Shown: piece by piece, positions 5,252 to 7,684 of the stretch
Position numbering within the stretch: position 1 is the stretch's first letter
Layout of the letters: every line of letters begins with the position of its first letter
Origin: Bacteroidota bacterium
GTDB lineage: Bacteria > Bacteroidota > Bacteroidia > Chitinophagales > Chitinophagaceae
Direction: 5' to 3'
Assembly: GCA_023386395.1 (NCBI GenBank)
Contig: JAEWJV010000271.1
Span: 1-7,684 of the forward strand
DNA: 7,684 nucleotides
Made by a program: the position numbers and the translations under genes
The notes under the pieces: model-generated
The model's database searches: none
What the model was told of the DNA's origin: nothing
Seen by the model: only the letters and a program-made list of their open reading frames with translations

Positions 5252-6519
5252 GTAAAAGGGTTGTTGTTACAGGCTTGGGGGTTGTGGCGCCAAACGGCGT
5301 TGGTGTGCCTGCTTTCCTCCATGCTATTCAAAATGGCGTTTCGGGATTAAAATTTATGCCGCATTTCAGGGAGCTGAATTTTAATTGCCAGGTTTGCGGT
5401 ATTCCTGATTTTCAGTTTGATGACCTTAAAAATTATTTGTCGGAAGTAGCCTTTCATGGTTTAAGGGGCAGCACAATAGGTTATGCCATTAAAGCCGCCG
5501 CCGATGCCTGGATGGATGCAGGCAATGCTATTAATACCGGCGAAATACATTGGGAAACCGGCTGCGTTTTCGGCAACAGCCTTGCCGATATGGAGATAAT
5601 GAAGCGGGTAATTACGCATGTTGATATGAAACAATCCCGCAAACTCGGTTCAAAGGTGGTAGAACAACTCATGAACAGCGGCGCCACAGCTAACATAACA
5701 GGTTTGCTGGGCATTGGCAACCGCGTGATTACGAATTCAGCGGCTTGCGCCACCGGTTCGCAGGCTATTTTGATGGGTTATGAATACATAAGAAACGGTA
5801 CGGCCAAGCGCATGCTGGTAGGCAGCAATGAATATATTGACAGCTACGTGTTCAGCGCCTTTGACGCCATGCGCATTCTGGGAAGAAAGTTTAATAATGA
5901 GCCGGGAAGTGCATCGAGGCCTATGAGTGCAACAGCCTGCGGTTTTGTGCCGGGTTCCGGCGCTGCGGCGCTGGTGCTGGAAGATCTTGATTTTGCATTG
6001 GCCCGTAATGCCACCATTTATGCAGAAATATTGGGCGGCGCCACTAATTCCGGCGGACAGAAAAGGGGTGGCTCAATGACGGCGCCAAACAGCGAAGGCG
6101 TTATTCGTTGCATAGATGCTGCTTTAACGGATGCTGCAATTGATCCTGCTGAGATTGATTTGATCAGCGGGCACTTAACGGCAACGATGGCTGATAAAAT
6201 GGAAATTGAAAACTGGAGTAAAGCCCTGAACAGGAGAGGAGAAGATTTTCCGCTCATCAATTCCCTTAAATCAATGATAGGACATTGTTTAAGCGCAGCG
6301 GGTTCAATAGAAAGCGTGGCTGTAATTTTGCAGCTTATGCATCAGTTTGTACACCCCAATATCAATCTTGAAGATCCAAATCCTGAAATCACAGATATTG
6401 TGAGTATAAACGCATTACCTACAAAAAAAATAAATAAAGAAATTAATATTGCAGCTAAAGCTAACTTTGGGTTTGGCGATGTAAATGCCTGTTTAATTTT
6501 TTCAAAATTTAAAAAATAA
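5248..6519 (+). CDS. KAS-II-type beta-ketoacyl-ACP synthase
   Basis: A 423-residue condensing enzyme of the FabF/FabB type, which extends acyl chains by decarboxylative condensation with malonyl-ACP. Motifs in order: VVVTGLGVVAPNG at the N-terminus (5-17), nucleophile Cys167 in NSAACATGSQ, His309 in ISGHLTATMADKMEIE, Lys341 and His346 in SLKSMIGHCLSAAGSIE, and the C-terminal NFGFGDVNA (406-414). The Cys-His-His set is complete, so it should be an active ketosynthase rather than a chain-length factor. The loop at the first His differs from the usual HGTGTxxND: here it is HLTATMADK, a form I associate with flexirubin-cluster ketosynthases. No chain-length-factor partner lies beside it. Its start overlaps the dehydratase stop by 4 nt (ATGA) and its stop overlaps the ACP start by 1 nt (TAATG), implying matched expression. 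Confidence 0.88.
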   Translation: MSKRVVVTGLGVVAPNGVGVPAFLHAIQNGVSGLKFMPHFRELNFNCQVCGIPDFQFDDLKNYLSEVAFHGLRGSTIGYAIKAAADAWMDAGNAINTGEIHWETGCVFGNSLADMEIMKRVITHVDMKQSRKLGSKVVEQLMNSGATANITGLLGIGNRVITNSAACATGSQAILMGYEYIRNGTAKRMLVGSNEYIDSYVFSAFDAMRILGRKFNNEPGSASRPMSATACGFVPGSGAAALVLEDLDFALARNATIYAEILGGATNSGGQKRGGSMTAPNSEGVIRCIDAALTDAAIDPAEIDLISGHLTATMADKMEIENWSKALNRRGEDFPLINSLKSMIGHCLSAAGSIESVAVILQLMHQFVHPNINLEDPNPEITDIVSINALPTKKINKEINIAAKANFGFGDVNACLIFSKFKK

Positions 6520-6776
6520 TGACGCGAGAAGACATTTTAGAGGAATTAAAAAAAGTTTTGTCACATTATACACCAGATAAGGAAACGCTTAATTCTATTG
6601 GCCCGGAAACCGATTTTGTAAACGACCTGAAAATAAATTCAGCCAATATGGTTGATATAATTATTGAAGCTGAAGAAAAGTATGACATTGAAATAGACAT
6701 GGATGCCGCTGAGAAAATACACAATGTTGGCAGTTGTGTAGATGTAATCCTGGAAAAAATTAATGAGAAAAAATAG
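6519..6776 (+). CDS. Acyl carrier protein with an atypical NSA attachment site
   Basis: An 85-residue acidic, helical ACP. The phosphopantetheine-bearing residue is inferred to be Ser41 in NDLKINSANMVDIII, placed after helix 1 and a DFVNDL lead-in as in ordinary ACPs. The usual Asp-Ser-Leu is replaced by Asn-Ser-Ala, followed by helix 2 (MVDIIIEAEEKYDIEID) and a helix 4-like end (VGSCVDVILEKIN). The protein carries growing chains between the ketosynthase, dehydratase and reductase of this unit, and may deliver them to DarB or to the BtrH-type protein. Its start overlaps the ketosynthase stop (TAATG), and the transferase gene begins 14 nt inside its 3' end. The atypical site suggests a dedicated carrier served by the adjacent transferase. 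Confidence 0.88.
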   Translation: MTREDILEELKKVLSHYTPDKETLNSIGPETDFVNDLKINSANMVDIIIEAEEKYDIEIDMDAAEKIHNVGSCVDVILEKINEKK

Positions 6777-7506
6777 TATTGGCAATGATATCGTCGTTTT
6801 AACCAATACGGGCATTGACCGTGCCTGCAATCCCAGATTTTATTCAAAGTTTCTTACAGATAGGGAATCAGCCCTTTTTAATACAAATGACCTGGCCATT
6901 TCATTTGTGCAATTTGTATGGCTTTGCTGGAGCATAAAAGAGTCTGTATATAAATTTCAGAAAAGATTACAGCCACAGCTTTTAAAAGGCGGCTGGAAAA
7001 TACAGGTGCATTCAATAAACCCACCGGCAATTTCATTTCCTGTCTCACAACATAAATTGCTGGAAAGTGAATTGATACCGGTTGAATTTTGTTATGCAAG
7101 CGTAGCTGTTATCAATACAGAAAAATATTATTCCTGGTCAATCATTACACCAGAATTCATTTATACCATTACTGCTGCTGAAAATGAGTATGAAAATATT
7201 TGCTGGGGTATAAAGAAAATTGGTGATGCCAATCGCCTTAACCAATCATCTGAAGTAAGAAAATTTTTATTGGCAAGACTCCGGAGTAGTAACGCTGAAA
7301 TTTTAAAAACGCCCGCAGGCATTCCATACATAAAACAGCATCCGCATGCGCTGCTTTCTTTTACACACGATAGCTTTTTTATAGCCTATGCATTGTTGCT
7401 GAATAATGAAGCGCTGCAGAAAAATAAAGCAGCGTATTATTGCAAACAAAGTAATGAAGCAGGTTTTAATAATTATAGTTGTTTTAATTGGGTCATTAAA
7501 TGCTAA
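6763..7506 (+). CDS. 4'-phosphopantetheinyl transferase (AcpS-like motif order, extended)
   Basis: A 247-residue transferase that moves phosphopantetheine from CoA to the ACP serine. The metal/CoA-binding motif is IGNDIVVL (6-13, Asp9). The second motif is WSIKESVYKF (56-65, with Lys59, Glu60 and Lys64). A C-terminal GIPYI then LSFTHDSFFIAYALL (about 185-212) corresponds to the conserved serine/histidine region. The order GxD, WxxKE, then SxxHD follows AcpS, not Sfp, but roughly 110 residues separate the last two motifs, doubling the AcpS length; I recall this layout as common in Bacteroidota. The tail after about residue 215 is poorly conserved-looking and overlaps the next gene by 53 nt. 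Placed directly after the ACP (14-nt overlap), it most likely modifies that carrier. Confidence 0.8.
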   Translation: MRKNSIGNDIVVLTNTGIDRACNPRFYSKFLTDRESALFNTNDLAISFVQFVWLCWSIKESVYKFQKRLQPQLLKGGWKIQVHSINPPAISFPVSQHKLLESELIPVEFCYASVAVINTEKYYSWSIITPEFIYTITAAENEYENICWGIKKIGDANRLNQSSEVRKFLLARLRSSNAEILKTPAGIPYIKQHPHALLSFTHDSFFIAYALLLNNEALQKNKAAYYCKQSNEAGFNNYSCFNWVIKC

Positions 7507-7684
7507 AGCGCAAAAAATATCTCCCCGGTTTAAAGTGCTGGCATTTTATGAAAACGGCGGCCATCATATAGACTATTCAAAAAGGGCTGTTGTATGGCTT
7601 AACCAACTCGCTGCCGACAGCAATTTTAGTATCGATTACAGGCAAAATACCAATGATTTTACTGATAGTTTTTTATCGCAATAT
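7454..7684 (+). CDS. Exported ThuA-like protein, 3' end beyond the window
   Basis: The frame runs from ATG 7454 to the right edge (77 codons). It starts with a textbook signal peptide: MKQ, the hydrophobic core VLIIIVVLIGSL, then NAKA before Gln20 (AxA cleavage site). The mature part begins FKVLAFYENGGHHIDYSKRA (26-45), and VVWLNQLA (46-53) follows. This resembles ThuA-type domains, a flavodoxin/glutamine-amidotransferase-like fold often linked to sugar metabolism in Bacteroidota. The start lies 53 nt inside the transferase gene in another frame, so it is probably translated from the same message. Link to the pigment pathway is unclear: it could be the last gene of the unit or an unrelated neighbour reading from the same promoter. 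Function inferred from the N-terminus only. Confidence 0.68.
   Translation, partial: MKQVLIIIVVLIGSLNAKAQKISPRFKVLAFYENGGHHIDYSKRAVVWLNQLAADSNFSIDYRQNTNDFTDSFLSQY

Noticed and set aside
6566..6847. Minus-strand ORFs opposite the ACP and transferase start
   Set aside because: They mirror two well-supported genes with strong motifs; nothing in the antisense products suggests a protein.

Overview
The window reads as part of a Bacteroidota dialkylresorcinol (DAR) / flexirubin-type pigment cluster. The call rests on two adjacent genes I recognise: a DarA-like flavodoxin-type protein and a DarB-like ketosynthase III. They sit beside a BtrH-type acyltransferase and a small set of fatty-acid-synthase-like proteins: enoyl reductase, dehydratase, ketosynthase, acyl carrier protein (ACP) and phosphopantetheinyl transferase. 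AT-rich intergenic DNA, weak Shine-Dalgarno signals, a TAnnTTTG-type promoter element and tight gene overlaps fit Bacteroidota. Chitinophagaceae or a relative is my guess, but family rank cannot be proven from this window. I see no tRNA, rRNA, IS element, CRISPR array or phage gene.

Layout. Two divergent transcription units start from a 210-bp intergenic region (3771-3980). The leftward unit (3770 to 1) encodes, in order: a small exported protein of unknown function, DarA, DarB, a probable 28-residue micro-ORF, a 135-residue protein of unknown function and a BtrH-type protein that runs off the left edge. The rightward unit (3981 to 7684) encodes a FabL/FabI-type enoyl reductase with a TTG start, a FabZ-like hot-dog dehydratase, a KAS-II-type ketosynthase, an ACP, a phosphopantetheinyl transferase, and the first 77 codons of an exported ThuA-like protein that runs off the right edge. 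Almost every junction within a unit abuts or overlaps (TAAATG, ATGA, TAATG, 11-, 14- and 53-nt overlaps), which argues for two polycistronic units.

How the genes could work together. The transferase activates the ACP. The ketosynthase, dehydratase and enoyl reductase (with a ketoreductase not seen here) build acyl chains on it. DarB joins a beta-ketoacyl chain with a second acyl chain to give a cyclohexanedione, and DarA aromatises this to the dialkylresorcinol. Flexirubins are esters of an aryl-polyene acid with a dialkylresorcinol. The BtrH-type protein belongs to a family whose founder moves an acyl group from an ACP to a small-molecule acceptor, so it is a good candidate for the ester-forming step; this is inference. 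Aryl-polyene starter genes, a chain-length-factor partner, a ketoreductase and exporters are not in the window and may lie outside it.
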